Positions 24,149-33,203 are shown, numbered from the stretch's first letter. The stretch is DNA of 64,000 nt from Nocardiopsis sp. ATB16-24 (GCF_030271535.1 NZ_JASCXJ010000014.1:84791-148790), one strand, 5' to 3'. Translations and numbers: made by a program. Notes: generated by a model from the sequence alone, not told the origin.

Positions 24149-24267
24149 TCAAGTACTTCAACACATTCATACGTTACGCGATCAATCTCCCGCAAGGACG
24201 ACTTGATGAACGTGTCGGTCGTGTGGAATCCATTTATGGCATGCCGGAGAACGAGGTCTCACGATGA
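24139..24267 (+). CDS. 42-aa mini-ORF resembling the CD-NTase N-terminus
   Basis: ATG 24139 overlaps the end of the effector gene and the TGA overlaps the CD-NTase ATG at 24264, so it is perfectly placed as a coupled cistron. Its sequence parallels the start of the downstream cyclase: MQLIKYFNTFIRYAINLPQG against MKLTNYFNVLLKETVNLGQV, then RLDERVGRVESIY against KLDLLDSRVEAVY. No nucleotidyltransferase residues are present. It could be the stub left by deletion of most of a duplicated cyclase gene, or a functional mini-protein that mimics the cyclase N-terminal helices. Conservation in relatives would decide. Confidence 0.65.
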   Translation: MQLIKYFNTFIRYAINLPQGRLDERVGRVESIYGMPENEVSR

Positions 24268-25277
24268 AACTCACTAATTATTTCAACGTCCTGCTCAAGG
24301 AAACCGTCAATCTCGGCCAGGTGAAGCTGGACTTGCTCGACTCGCGCGTCGAGGCGGTCTACAAGGCGTTGAAGGCCGATGAGCAGATCGGCCCGCTCAT
24401 TCTCGGTAAGACGCCCCAGGGGTCCTGGGCCCACAGGACCATCATCAACCCCGTCGGCAGCAACGAGTTCGACGCGGACTTCATGCTCGACATGAGCGAG
24501 AACCCGGACTGGTCCGACGACCCCAAGAAGTACATAGAGGAGGTCTACGCGGCTCTGCACCGCCACAGCACCTACGGCAACATGCCGCACTCACACAAGT
24601 GCCGCTGCGTCCGACTCGTCTACGCGAACTCTATGCACCTCGATATCGTGCCGCACCTGAACCTCGCCGATGGGCGCGAAGTCATCGTCAACCGCGACGA
24701 CAACGACTGGGAGCTGACCGACCCCCAGGGCTTCACAGACTGGATGAAGAACAAGGACGAGCTCGCGAAGGGCAACCTTCGCAAGGTCATCCGACTGATG
24801 AAGTACCTGCGGGACCACAAGGCCTCCTTCACCGGTACCCGCTCCATCCTCCTGACGACCATGCTCGGTGAGCAGGTCACCGAGCTGCGCACGCTGCTGG
24901 ACCCCAGCTACTACAGCGACGTCCCGACCGCCCTCCTGCACATCGTGAAGGACCTCGACGTTTGGCTCCAGGCGAACCCGAGCACGCCGCCTGTCGCCGA
25001 CCCGTCGGGGTCAGGTGTGTACTTCGGGCACCGATGGGGTCCTGATCCCGAGAAGGCACAGGCGACCTACAGCTACTTCCGGGACCGCATCCATGTCCAC
25101 GCCGCCGAAATCGAGGAGGCGTACAAGGAGAAGAACAAGGAGCGCAGCATCGAACTGTGGCAAGGTATCTTCGGCGATGGTTTCAAGGCTCCGGCCACCT
25201 CGTCCAACAGCGCGAAGTTCCCGGCAGCAGCCCCCGCCGCAGCTTCCACTGTGGAGCGTTCTGGCCGCGCGGGATGA
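24264..25277 (+). CDS. CBASS cyclic-oligonucleotide synthase (CD-NTase)
   Basis: A 337-residue SMODS/CD-NTase. Gly53-Ser54 (QGSWAHRT) and Asp70/Asp72 (NEFDADFML) form the nucleotidyltransferase signature, and Asp127 (MHLDIVPHL) is the third metal ligand. On phage infection it would make a cyclic di- or trinucleotide that activates the SAVED effector; which nucleotide cannot be read from the sequence. The C-terminal tail is Ala/Ser-rich and ends in Gly, fitting Cap2-mediated conjugation of the cyclase C-terminus in type II CBASS. It is coupled by ATGA to both the mini-ORF and cap2. Confidence 0.92.
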   Translation: MKLTNYFNVLLKETVNLGQVKLDLLDSRVEAVYKALKADEQIGPLILGKTPQGSWAHRTIINPVGSNEFDADFMLDMSENPDWSDDPKKYIEEVYAALHRHSTYGNMPHSHKCRCVRLVYANSMHLDIVPHLNLADGREVIVNRDDNDWELTDPQGFTDWMKNKDELAKGNLRKVIRLMKYLRDHKASFTGTRSILLTTMLGEQVTELRTLLDPSYYSDVPTALLHIVKDLDVWLQANPSTPPVADPSGSGVYFGHRWGPDPEKAQATYSYFRDRIHVHAAEIEEAYKEKNKERSIELWQGIFGDGFKAPATSSNSAKFPAAAPAAASTVERSGRAG

Positions 25278-27028
25278 GTCGTCGCAACCGTGCCGCACTC
25301 TCGGCCTGGCAGAACCGACTCGTTGGCGAGCTGAGGTCACTTGTTAGGGAGCACCCCCACCAGGTGCGGCTTGTCCAGCAACACCAGCTCGACGCTGACG
25401 GCGACGTCACCCTCAGACTCCGGCTCCGCACCGCCGATATCTCGCATCGCCCCGGCGGGCTAGAACTCGGAGACGAAGAGGAATTCATCATCAAGATTCG
25501 CCCTTCGATGTTCCTGCCCCCGAGTGCCGAAGTCGACCACACTCGCTTCCTCGGCTTCCCACACGTCCTCCAAGGGCAACGGCTCTGCATCTACTTAGAC
25601 CCCTCTCGCGAGTGGCGTCCGTCCGCAGGAATGGCCGGATTCCTCAGCCGACTGTGGGACTGGCTCACCGATGCCGCCAGCGGAGCATTCGATCCCTCGA
25701 CCGCGATGTACCACGCTGTCGGAGGAGTACTCCACCACGCCGATGGCACGCCCACCATTGTCGTCCGCGAGCCCCTCCTAGCGAAGCGGAACCAGATCGC
25801 TTGGCTCATCCCTCGCTCACCGCACCGCTACGACCTCACCTCCTCGACCGGCCGCGACGGACACCGCACGCCCGTCTTCGTGCTTGCGAGTGACCTCCCC
25901 TTCGGCGCGGCATCCACCTTCGCGCTGTTCCTGACACTCCTGGACGATCCGTACCTTGGCCGAGCCGAAGGACGAGCACCGGAGGTCTCACCCCAGTCGC
26001 CCGCGTTCCTCACATCACTCCTCGCCAGCGCTCTACGAAACCCTGACGGCACCGAGCAGTACTTCGTGCTTGCCGTACCCCATCCCGCAGGCGGACCACA
26101 CCATCTTCTCGGCGGACGCCTCCCCACAGCGATCTCCGACGCCCTCCGGCGCATCGCCAAGAAGCACGGCACCGCGGTCAACCTCGATCCCGCGATCATC
26201 AACGCCGACATTCCCATCGAATGGTGCAACATGTCCGACGAACGGCAAGAGGTCACAACCCGACGCGACGATGACCGTCCCGTCAATGGATTCCAAGGAA
26301 AGACCGTTCACATCTGGGGTTGCGGCGGCCTAGGATCATGGATCGCCGAGTTCATCGCCCGCGCCGGTGCCACCACCATCACCGTCTGCGACCCCGGCAC
26401 CATCACCGGCGGACTCCTCGTCCGACAGAACTACACCGAAGCCGACATCGGCCAGACGAAGGCCAACGCCCTCGCGGCACGCCTCCGCGCGATCCGCGAC
26501 GACCTGACGGTCACAGTCGCAGAAGGAAGAGTCCCTGATCCAGCCGTCTCCCTCGCAGCGGACCTCATCATCGACGCAACCGTCAGCCACAGCATCACCA
26601 CCTACCTTGACACCCCCGCCAGCGAAAAGCGCAAGACACTCATCGCCCAGGTCGCCACCGACGCCAGAACGGGAACGCTCGGTATCGCCAACATCTGCGC
26701 ACCTGGTGCTATCTGTACACCGTCTGAGCTTGACGACCAGGCAGGACGCTCGGTAATGGCCGATGGCCAACTGGAGTTGTACCACCCACTCTGGGAAGAA
26801 GCAGCCGAGAGCGACGAACTGATCCCCACCAGAGGATGCTCCGTACCCACCTTCCACGGCTCGGCGGCAGACCTCGCAGCAGTTGCCGCAACACTCGTCA
26901 ACATGATCGGCCTCCACCTCCAACAGACAGAGGCAGTCGTTTCGGGAACGCACCTTGTCGCCCTGCCACACGCGCCAGCCGGCCCACGGCACCACTTCCT
27001 TCCGGTTGCTTCGGGCAATCTCCCATGA
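25274..27028 (+). CDS. cap2: CBASS Cap2: E2-E1 ubiquitin-transfer-like fusion
   Basis: A 584-residue protein. The N-terminal E2-like domain has Cys105 in GQRLCIYLDPS as candidate catalytic cysteine. The C-terminal E1/ThiF domain has the adenylation motif WGCGGLGSW near residue 350, a CDPGTITGGLLVRQNYTEAD segment (ThiF-type Asp and Arg) and TRGCSVPTFHGS near 522 with the likely E1 cysteine. Cap2 primes the CD-NTase by conjugating its C-terminus to a target. No JAB-type Cap3 isopeptidase gene follows. It is the last gene of the operon. A DNA repeat shared with 7395 begins 128 bp downstream. Confidence 0.9.
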   Translation: MSRRNRAALSAWQNRLVGELRSLVREHPHQVRLVQQHQLDADGDVTLRLRLRTADISHRPGGLELGDEEEFIIKIRPSMFLPPSAEVDHTRFLGFPHVLQGQRLCIYLDPSREWRPSAGMAGFLSRLWDWLTDAASGAFDPSTAMYHAVGGVLHHADGTPTIVVREPLLAKRNQIAWLIPRSPHRYDLTSSTGRDGHRTPVFVLASDLPFGAASTFALFLTLLDDPYLGRAEGRAPEVSPQSPAFLTSLLASALRNPDGTEQYFVLAVPHPAGGPHHLLGGRLPTAISDALRRIAKKHGTAVNLDPAIINADIPIEWCNMSDERQEVTTRRDDDRPVNGFQGKTVHIWGCGGLGSWIAEFIARAGATTITVCDPGTITGGLLVRQNYTEADIGQTKANALAARLRAIRDDLTVTVAEGRVPDPAVSLAADLIIDATVSHSITTYLDTPASEKRKTLIAQVATDARTGTLGIANICAPGAICTPSELDDQAGRSVMADGQLELYHPLWEEAAESDELIPTRGCSVPTFHGSAADLAAVAATLVNMIGLHLQQTEAVVSGTHLVALPHAPAGPRHHFLPVASGNLP

Positions 27029-27156
27029 CGTGGGAAACATCGCTGCGCGCGTCGACGTCGCTGGCGACAACCTCCTACGCCGGGTCAACGCGGTACCTGA
27101 TTCATCGCCGATGCAGCCGGGTACCCGCTTCCGTGCTGCTGCCTCTCGGCGGCCAG

Positions 27157-27218
27157 TGTTTCGTACCGAGGTTGGTGGAGGCTGTGGCTTGTGCCGGAAA
27201 CACCTCCCGCCACTCGTA
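27157..27218 (+). repeat. 62-bp dispersed repeat, copy B
   Basis: Ungapped match, about 77 per cent identical, to 7395-7456. Copy A lies next to a broken integrase, copy B just after the CBASS operon, both in the same orientation. Both may be traces of one sequence once found at element junctions. Confidence 0.6.
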
Positions 27219-27852
27219 TGCACCGAGCAGCAGTGGCTCTCTTTGGATCTCCCCGGTGAGAAATCGAGTAAGCGAGATGGCTGGCCTTTCGCGAATTTAG
27301 CCGAGTCCAGAGGAGAATATGGACAGGACCGGATCAGTGGTGGGAGTCTGGTCTCAGGCTGGCCCTGCCCTGGCCTCGCTCGGCACAGCGGCTTAGTTGA
27401 GGTGTTGCTGAAGCCGCTTCGGCTGCTTTTGTGGTACCCCGGCAGGATTCGACCTTAAAATGAGACGAGCACAGGGGCGAAAGTCCTTTTGTTTTGGGAA
27501 GGATGGAGCTGACGCCTTGTGGGCGCTTTGGTTAAACTTGAGCCATCGCTCAATACACGCATAGCTCGCATTCTTGAAAAATAGATAGTTATGGGTTTAA
27601 AGTGTGTGATCTGTTCACGCATTACTACCTCTTGGGGTAAAGAAATCAACACATTGGACGATGTATGGATACGGAAGTAGCCCAGCGCAGCTGACCGCTG
27701 TTCATCCGCGGTGTCGAAGGAGGTCGTCGCGGGCAAGGTCTATAACTGTTGTGCTCGTGACTTACCGAGCGTACTCATGGGATGAGGTAGGTCATGTCGA
27801 CCTGCGGAGTCCGCAGCAACACCACAGCCGCATTGCAGGAGAGGACCACATC
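27219..27852. other. Boundary region between CBASS block and stress island
   Basis: Positions about 27455-27660 are clearly poorer in GC than the surroundings, with A- and T-runs, and no convincing gene; minus-strand frames there look non-coding. The only regulatory-looking structure is a palindrome CTGCGG-AGT-CCGCAG (27802-27816) ending 37 nt before the USP start. Confidence 0.4.
27432..27452 (-). other. tRNA 3'-end fragment, degenerate att-like scar
   Basis: The minus strand reads TCGAATCCTGCCGGGGTACCA, the T-loop/T-stem 3' strand and an acceptor end with CCA, then CAAAAGC and an AGCCG/CGGCT hairpin. The T stem matches the tRNA-Arg fragments but the acceptor (CGGGGTA) does not, so it is from a different or diverged tRNA. 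Homology ends within the T loop. It plausibly marks the right edge of the integrated region, since the stress island begins after it. Confidence 0.5.
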
Positions 27853-28842
27853 ATGAACGATGCCGATGGCCCCCGCAGTGGGGCGCACGATACGACGGGC
27901 ATCATCGTGGGAGTGGACGGCTCGCCCGCGAGTCGGGCGGCCCTGGAATGGGCGGCCCGGGAAGCCGCCGACCGCGGTCTGGAACTGGTGGTCCTACACG
28001 CGTTGAGCATGCCTGTGATTGGCGCGCCGCCAGGACACACGTTGCGGATGCCGCCGTCGCAGGAGCTCGCTGACTGGTCCACGCACCTGCTCCAGGAGGC
28101 CGTCGAACATGTCACCCGATCCCACCCTGGACTGGAGGTGCGCTACAGGACTTCCATGGTCGACCCAGCCCACGCCTTGCTCAAGGCCTCACGCACAGCC
28201 ACGCTGGTCGTTGTGGGCTCACGTGGCCTAGGGGGTGCCGCTTCGGCTTTCCTGGGCTCAGTGAGCATCCGCGTCAGCGCGCACGCGCCCTGTACCGTCG
28301 TGGTGGTGCCGGCTCCTGGACAGGCCTCAGCCGATGAGAAGCGACGGGATCCGGAGGGTTACGGACGTGTGGTGGTGGGGCTGGACGGATCTCGTGATGC
28401 CGAGGAGGCGTTGTACTTCGCCTTGGAGGAGGCCGCCCGTACCGGTGCAGAACTTGTCGCGGTGCACGCATGGACGGTGTCGGTGCCTCTGGGGCTCACT
28501 GCGTTTGCGGCAGAGGCCTACGCCGCTGAACGCGAGGATCTCGTTGTGCACGCTGAAAGGTATGTCCGGGACGTGGTGGAGGAGGCACGTCGTAAGTACA
28601 CCGAAGACGTCCCTGTCCGCTTCGAGGTGGTAGAGGATCAGGCAGCCCACGCACTGCTGTCCGCGGGCGAGGACGCCGACCTCCTTGCAGTGGGATCGCG
28701 AGGACGCGGAGGTTTCACCGGGTTGTTGCTGGGATCGGTCAGCCAATCGGTGCTGCACCATGCTCGGGTGCCGGTGGCCGTGGTGCGTTCCGTACCTAGA
28801 AGAACGGTGGCTGATCACCGGACCTGGCGCGGCCACGGCTGA
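27853..28842 (+). CDS. Universal stress protein, two UspA domains
   Basis: A 329-residue tandem UspA protein. Domain 1 (about 15-155) begins GIIVGVDGSPASRAALEWAA and ends VVVGSRGLGGAASAFLGSVS; domain 2 (about 172-315) has VVVGLDGSRDAEEALYFALE and VGSRGRGGFTGLLLGSVSQS. Both keep the G-2x-G-9x-G(S/T) ATP-binding signature. AGGAGAGG precedes the ATG. Such proteins are hallmark members of dormancy/hypoxia regulons and bind ATP, with no defined reaction. It is the first gene of the stress island and a close relative of 53354-54331. Confidence 0.92.
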   Translation: MNDADGPRSGAHDTTGIIVGVDGSPASRAALEWAAREAADRGLELVVLHALSMPVIGAPPGHTLRMPPSQELADWSTHLLQEAVEHVTRSHPGLEVRYRTSMVDPAHALLKASRTATLVVVGSRGLGGAASAFLGSVSIRVSAHAPCTVVVVPAPGQASADEKRRDPEGYGRVVVGLDGSRDAEEALYFALEEAARTGAELVAVHAWTVSVPLGLTAFAAEAYAAEREDLVVHAERYVRDVVEEARRKYTEDVPVRFEVVEDQAAHALLSAGEDADLLAVGSRGRGGFTGLLLGSVSQSVLHHARVPVAVVRSVPRRTVADHRTWRGHG

Positions 28843-29144
28843 GATCTTCTCCTCATGAAATGATGAGCGCTTTGGCCGAGAGTGCGGTTGTGGACCTGCC
28901 TCGAATACACGCCTGGTACGGCTGCGACTCCTCGGACAGCAGGGCGAAGAAGATACGGGAATTCGACTGATACTTGTCGGAGGCGGCCCCTTTCTCATTC
29001 GGACGCTTTGGGACGGATGGAATCAGGGACCAACGGAGCTGGTTTTGAGTGCGAGGGTGTTCGCCGTCCGCAGGAACATTCTGAAAATCGAACCCGTGGG
29101 CGATGATACTCCTGAGATCGTCCGCTCTGTGAAGGGGATTCACC
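28843..29144. other. Intergenic region with a DevR-box-like site
   Basis: GGGACCAACGGAGCT (29026-29040) resembles half of the DosR/DevR consensus (GGGACT-WW-AGTCCC) and is nearly repeated before the CBS-BON gene at 46584-46598. It lies 104 nt before the USP start at 29145. Otherwise no gene is seen. Confidence 0.35.
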
Positions 29145-30059
29145 ATGGGCAAGGAGAAGTCTTGGACGGTTGAGAAAGCTGATGGGTCCGTCGTCGTTGG
29201 GGTTGACGGACCTTCCAGGAGTCGGACCGCCCTGGGTTGGGCGGCCATGGAGGCCGCCGACAGGCATGTGGAGTTGGTGATTCTGCATGCAATGGGTGTG
29301 CCGTATGTCAGTGAACCGTTCCACGGTCCGGTGAGGGCATCTTCCATACCGGAGGCAACTGGCGAGTCGGATGGTTTGTTGACGACGTACGCGCACCTGG
29401 CCGACCTGATCCGCCCAGGACTCGCCGTCCGTACCGAGACCTCGGAGACGAAACCCTCGGAAGCACTGATCGCCGCGTCACAGCGGGCCATGCTGGTCGT
29501 TGTCGGCTCCCCGAGACCAGGCGAGCTGAGATCACCTCTTCGAGAAGCGGTGAGCCTGAGTGTCTGCGCGTACGCCACGTGTCCGGTCGTCGTGGTGCCG
29601 TCAGAAGTGTCGTTGGAGCGAGGCGGACACCTTGTGGTGGGTGTCGACGGCTCCCCCGAATCGGATGTAGCTCTGCGGTTCGCGTTGGAGGAGGCTGCTC
29701 TTCGTGGCTCGCGCCTTACCGCCCTCTACGTTCTTCCCTCCTCTGAGGAGGCCGGAGTAGTGACACTGGACCCCGCCGGGACGCAGGTTCTGCTGCGTCA
29801 TGCCGAGAGACAAGTACATCGCATGTTGGACGAAGCCCGTACTGAGGACACCGAACGCGTCATGGTCCGAGTACTTGCCCTAACGAAGCGGAGCCACCCC
29901 GCAGACGCCCTCCTCGACGCCGCGCGTGCTGCCGACATGATCGTCGTCGGTTCCCGGGGCATGGGTGGTTTCCGGGGGCTACTACTTGGCTCGGTCAGTC
30001 AGAGGCTGCTGCGTCGTTCACATATCCCGGTAGTCGTCGCACATGGGTCTTCTATGTGA
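29145..30059 (+). CDS. Universal stress protein, two UspA domains
   Basis: A 304-residue tandem UspA protein. Domain 1 starts SVVVGVDGPSRSRTALGWAA but its end, VVVGSPRPGELRSPLREAVS, has lost the G-9x-GS nucleotide-binding pattern, so domain 1 may not bind ATP. Domain 2 (HLVVGVDGSPESDVALRFAL ... VVGSRGMGGFRGLLLGSVSQ) keeps it. The ATG at 29145 follows AGGGGATTC. It is more diverged from the other two USPs of the island than they are from each other. Confidence 0.9.
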   Translation: MGKEKSWTVEKADGSVVVGVDGPSRSRTALGWAAMEAADRHVELVILHAMGVPYVSEPFHGPVRASSIPEATGESDGLLTTYAHLADLIRPGLAVRTETSETKPSEALIAASQRAMLVVVGSPRPGELRSPLREAVSLSVCAYATCPVVVVPSEVSLERGGHLVVGVDGSPESDVALRFALEEAALRGSRLTALYVLPSSEEAGVVTLDPAGTQVLLRHAERQVHRMLDEARTEDTERVMVRVLALTKRSHPADALLDAARAADMIVVGSRGMGGFRGLLLGSVSQRLLRRSHIPVVVAHGSSM

Positions 30060-30077
30060 ATAGCTCTGTGAAAACGG

Positions 30078-32444
30078 TCACCGCAACGGTAAGACGCAGG
30101 ACGATCCGGAGGAGACCAAGGCCCTGTTCTCTTTGACCCGGACTTCGATCGGAGGTCCGTCCGAAGGGGGCACTGTGACCCTTACATTGTCGCGGTGCAC
30201 GTCTACGCGTACTTCCCAATGGTCGTGGTAACGCAGATCGTAGGAAAGGCGGTCCAGCTCTGCGGGTAACAAAGGGCTGAGATGCAGGGCGCCGTCGCGT
30301 GTGCTCAAACCGGTGTAGCACCGGGTGAGAAGATCGACGGTGCCCGCCATGGCTCCCAGATGGATGCCCTCGGCCGTAGTGCCGTCCTGGGAGTCTTCGA
30401 TATCTGCGCTCAGCGCCCTGCAGAAGAAGCTCCAGGAAACCTCCCTGTTGGTCCGAGACAACACCCAGGAGTGCACTACTGAGCTGAGAGTCGAGCCGTG
30501 GGAGGTACGTGCGAGATAGTAGTCGACCGTCCGAGGAATGAGCTCGGGATCGTAGGCGTAGCCGAGACCGCGCAGGATGTCGGCGAACTCCTCGGCGGGG
30601 AGGAGGAAGAACAGCATGAGTACGTCGGCCTGTTTGGAGGCCCGATACCGGTTGCAGCTGTCGCCCTCGGCCTCCAGGTAACGGTCCAGGCGACGGATGC
30701 CGCGGTAGGCCTCCCAATCCAGTTCCTCCAGTTCCTCGTAGCCGGCGAATTGGCTGATGACGCCTTCGTGGAAGGGGATGTGCATCTTACGGGTGATGGT
30801 CTCGAACCGTTCGATTTCCTCGGCCTTCAGGTCGAGGGATTCCTGTAAGTCCCGCTGAAGCGGTCCCGGCAATTTTCGCAGAATGTCCAAGGCGCGCAGC
30901 AGCACCCATACTGCCATGACGTTGGTGTAGGCATTGTCGTCCAGACCGGGCTCCTCCCGGTCGGGGTAGCCGTCGTGGTATTCGTCGGGACCCATAACGC
31001 CGCGGATCACGTAGCGATCCAGCCCCCGGTCGTAGATGGCCATGTCCGCAAAGGCGCGTGCGATCTCCAGCAGAAGTTCCGCGCCGAATTCGGACAGGAA
31101 GGCGAGGTCATCGGTCGCCTGGTAGTGTTGCCAGACGTTGTAGGCGATCGCGAGGCCGACGTGGCGTTGTAGGTGTGAATTGTCAGGAAGCCATCGTCCA
31201 GAGCGGGGGTTGAGGTGTGTCCGTTGAGTTTCCTCGCGACCATCACTTCCGCTCTGCCAGGGAAATAGAGCGCCCTTCAGACCGACGGCACGCGCGGCCG
31301 CGCGTGCCTGTGGCAATCTTCGCCACCGATAACGTAGTAGAGCGCGCGCGGTCTCGGGGAAGCGGAGGTTGAGGAATGGGAGGACGAACAGTTCATCCCA
31401 GAAAACGTGGCCTCGGTAGGCCTCGCCGTGCAGGCCTCTCGCGGGTACGCCTACATCGAGGTCGCTCGTATGTGGAGAGAGAGTCTGCAGGAGGTGGAAG
31501 AGATGGAGGTTGAGGGCGCGTTGCTCCTTCTCACTGCCGACATTCAACGAACAGGACCGCCACAGATGACGCCAGGCAGTGGTGTGACGGCTCAGCAGCT
31601 CGTCGAATCCCCCCGCTTCCGGCAAGGCGCCGCAGGCCGCATCGAGTACGTTGCCAACGGCGTGGTCGCGCGAAGAGTACAGAGCCACCGTCTTTTCCAC
31701 TGTGGTCTGTTCACCGATCCTCAGGTCCAGAGTCAGGTCGGTGGCCACCCAGTCCTCGTGGGAGAGGGTCTCGGAAGACGAGGGCGCAGGTCCTTGGACG
31801 ATTCGGGTTCGTGAGGCGAGCACGACCTCGACTCCCGAAGTGAGGGTCCGGCAGCGTAGCCAGGCGCCCCCGGGAGCGTTGGAGCCGGTACCCAGAACGT
31901 GTAGATGTCGTCCGTTCAGGTCACGGTATCGGTCCACACCGGAGTTGGACACCCTTCCGTCCAAGGCCGACCGGATGGCTATGGTCCCACTCCAGTCCTC
32001 GGGGACCAAGGTGGTCTCCAACGCCGCCAAGTGGGGAGTGTCCATGGACACCAAGCGTCGCTGGGTCACCCGGGTGGTCCTGCCGTCGTTCACCACATGG
32101 AAGGTCCGCGTTAGCATCCCACGACGCATGTCCAATTCCATGCGCTGAGGGAACCCCGGATCGGGTTGTTCGAACCAGTCGCCGTCACCGGTGCGGAATG
32201 TCAGAGGTAGCCAATTGGGAACGTTGACCAGGTCCTCGTTCTCCACCAGGCGCCCATCCACCGTGGACATGGCACGGTCGTAACAGCCGGCGACGTAGGT
32301 CCCTGGATAGTGGGTGCCATCGGGGCTGGACTCGGGAGGAGCACCACGTGTGGAAAAATAACCGTTACCCAGGGTGCACAGGGCTTCGCGTACACCTGCC
32401 TGGGCGGGGTCCGCTCCGTCGTAGATCAGAGTCCAGCGGCTCAT
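30078..32444 (-). CDS. Glycoside hydrolase family 65 disaccharide phosphorylase
   Basis: A 788-residue GH65 enzyme. The N-terminal super-sandwich domain (CTLGNGYFSTRGAPPES, YPGTYVAGCYDR) leads into the (alpha/alpha)6 barrel with the catalytic Glu in GPDEYHDGY at about residue 485, then RTSHGSTLS and HLGAMAGTVDLL, the phosphate-binding region. Members phosphorolyse maltose, trehalose, kojibiose or nigerose to beta-glucose-1-phosphate and glucose; the substrate cannot be fixed here. A beta-phosphoglucomutase-like gene at 37196 would use the product. ATGA overlap with the CBS-BON gene shows a two-gene operon. Intracellular (no signal peptide). Confidence 0.9.
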   Translation of the reverse strand: MSRWTLIYDGADPAQAGVREALCTLGNGYFSTRGAPPESSPDGTHYPGTYVAGCYDRAMSTVDGRLVENEDLVNVPNWLPLTFRTGDGDWFEQPDPGFPQRMELDMRRGMLTRTFHVVNDGRTTRVTQRRLVSMDTPHLAALETTLVPEDWSGTIAIRSALDGRVSNSGVDRYRDLNGRHLHVLGTGSNAPGGAWLRCRTLTSGVEVVLASRTRIVQGPAPSSSETLSHEDWVATDLTLDLRIGEQTTVEKTVALYSSRDHAVGNVLDAACGALPEAGGFDELLSRHTTAWRHLWRSCSLNVGSEKEQRALNLHLFHLLQTLSPHTSDLDVGVPARGLHGEAYRGHVFWDELFVLPFLNLRFPETARALLRYRWRRLPQARAAARAVGLKGALFPWQSGSDGREETQRTHLNPRSGRWLPDNSHLQRHVGLAIAYNVWQHYQATDDLAFLSEFGAELLLEIARAFADMAIYDRGLDRYVIRGVMGPDEYHDGYPDREEPGLDDNAYTNVMAVWVLLRALDILRKLPGPLQRDLQESLDLKAEEIERFETITRKMHIPFHEGVISQFAGYEELEELDWEAYRGIRRLDRYLEAEGDSCNRYRASKQADVLMLFFLLPAEEFADILRGLGYAYDPELIPRTVDYYLARTSHGSTLSSVVHSWVLSRTNREVSWSFFCRALSADIEDSQDGTTAEGIHLGAMAGTVDLLTRCYTGLSTRDGALHLSPLLPAELDRLSYDLRYHDHWEVRVDVHRDNVRVTVPPSDGPPIEVRVKENRALVSSGSSCVLPLR

Positions 32445-33106
32445 GCGGTCGTTCCTGTGAGGGTGAGGTCGTCGAGGGCGTAGGACAAGTGACAGCGGAC
32501 GTGAACCACGCCTTCGGCGGTACGGACCATATGTGCCAGGCGGGGGATGTCGGACCGACGCGCGACTTCGCCGTTCAGAGTCACTACTCCATGGTCGACG
32601 ATGATCTCAACGTCGGTCAGTCCGAGCTGTCCATGAACGATGTCCTCCTGTACCGTCCGTCTGAGCTTGTCGTCGCTCACCGCGTATACGTGTAACAGAT
32701 CTGACCGGCTGATCAGGCCTACTAGGCGCCCGTCCCGGTCAATGACCGGCAACCGTTTGACTCCGTATCGCCGCATCAGCACGGCTGCCTCGCGGGGCGT
32801 GGTGTCGGCCGTGGCGGTGACTGCCGGAGATGTCATCAGGGCCCCGGCCGTTGTGCCCGTGCTCTTGATTCGGTCGAGCCGTTCACGGAAGGGCTCATTC
32901 GCGTAGCCCTCTTCCGGGTCAGGGTCGGCGAGTTTAAGCAGGAGGTCGGCTGTTGAGACCACACCGAGTACGCGGTACCCGTCGTCCACGATGGGTACCG
33001 CGCTGACGTGGTGGCTGCGCATGAAGCCGGCGAGCTCCTTGTAACCTGCGTCGGCCCGGGCGGCCAGGACGCTCGTGGTCATCAGGTCGGCGACGGTGCT
33101 GGCCAT
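32441..33106 (-). CDS. CBS-pair and BON domain protein
   Basis: A 221-residue protein. Two CBS motifs (VADLMTTSVLAARADAGYKE ... VLGVVSTADLL and AGALMTSPAVTATADTTPRE ... LVGLISRSDLL) form a Bateman module that senses adenosine nucleotides. A C-terminal BON domain (about 150-215: LTDVEIIVDHGVVTLNGEVA) may bind phospholipid or other ligands. This fusion is common among actinomycete dormancy-regulon genes. First gene of the operon with GH65. A possible DevR box lies in the shared upstream region with the sensor kinase. Confidence 0.9.
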   Translation of the reverse strand: MASTVADLMTTSVLAARADAGYKELAGFMRSHHVSAVPIVDDGYRVLGVVSTADLLLKLADPDPEEGYANEPFRERLDRIKSTGTTAGALMTSPAVTATADTTPREAAVLMRRYGVKRLPVIDRDGRLVGLISRSDLLHVYAVSDDKLRRTVQEDIVHGQLGLTDVEIIVDHGVVTLNGEVARRSDIPRLAHMVRTAEGVVHVRCHLSYALDDLTLTGTTA

Positions 33107-33203
33107 GGGAACCTCCGCTCACGGAAGCCAGGAGATCTCTCCTATCTCTGAAAGGTTGCCCGGCCCCGGCGCGTCAGTGGCCGGAGCGAACGGCCTTCGG
33201 CAC

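Noticed and set aside
27029..27300. A Cap3 (JAB) gene directly after Cap2
   Set aside because: The open frames here have no JAMM motif (no H-x-H...S...D pattern) and contain the 62-bp repeat.
27455..27736. Minus-strand 93-codon frame in the AT-rich boundary
   Set aside because: No ribosome-binding site and no family resemblance; composition looks non-coding.
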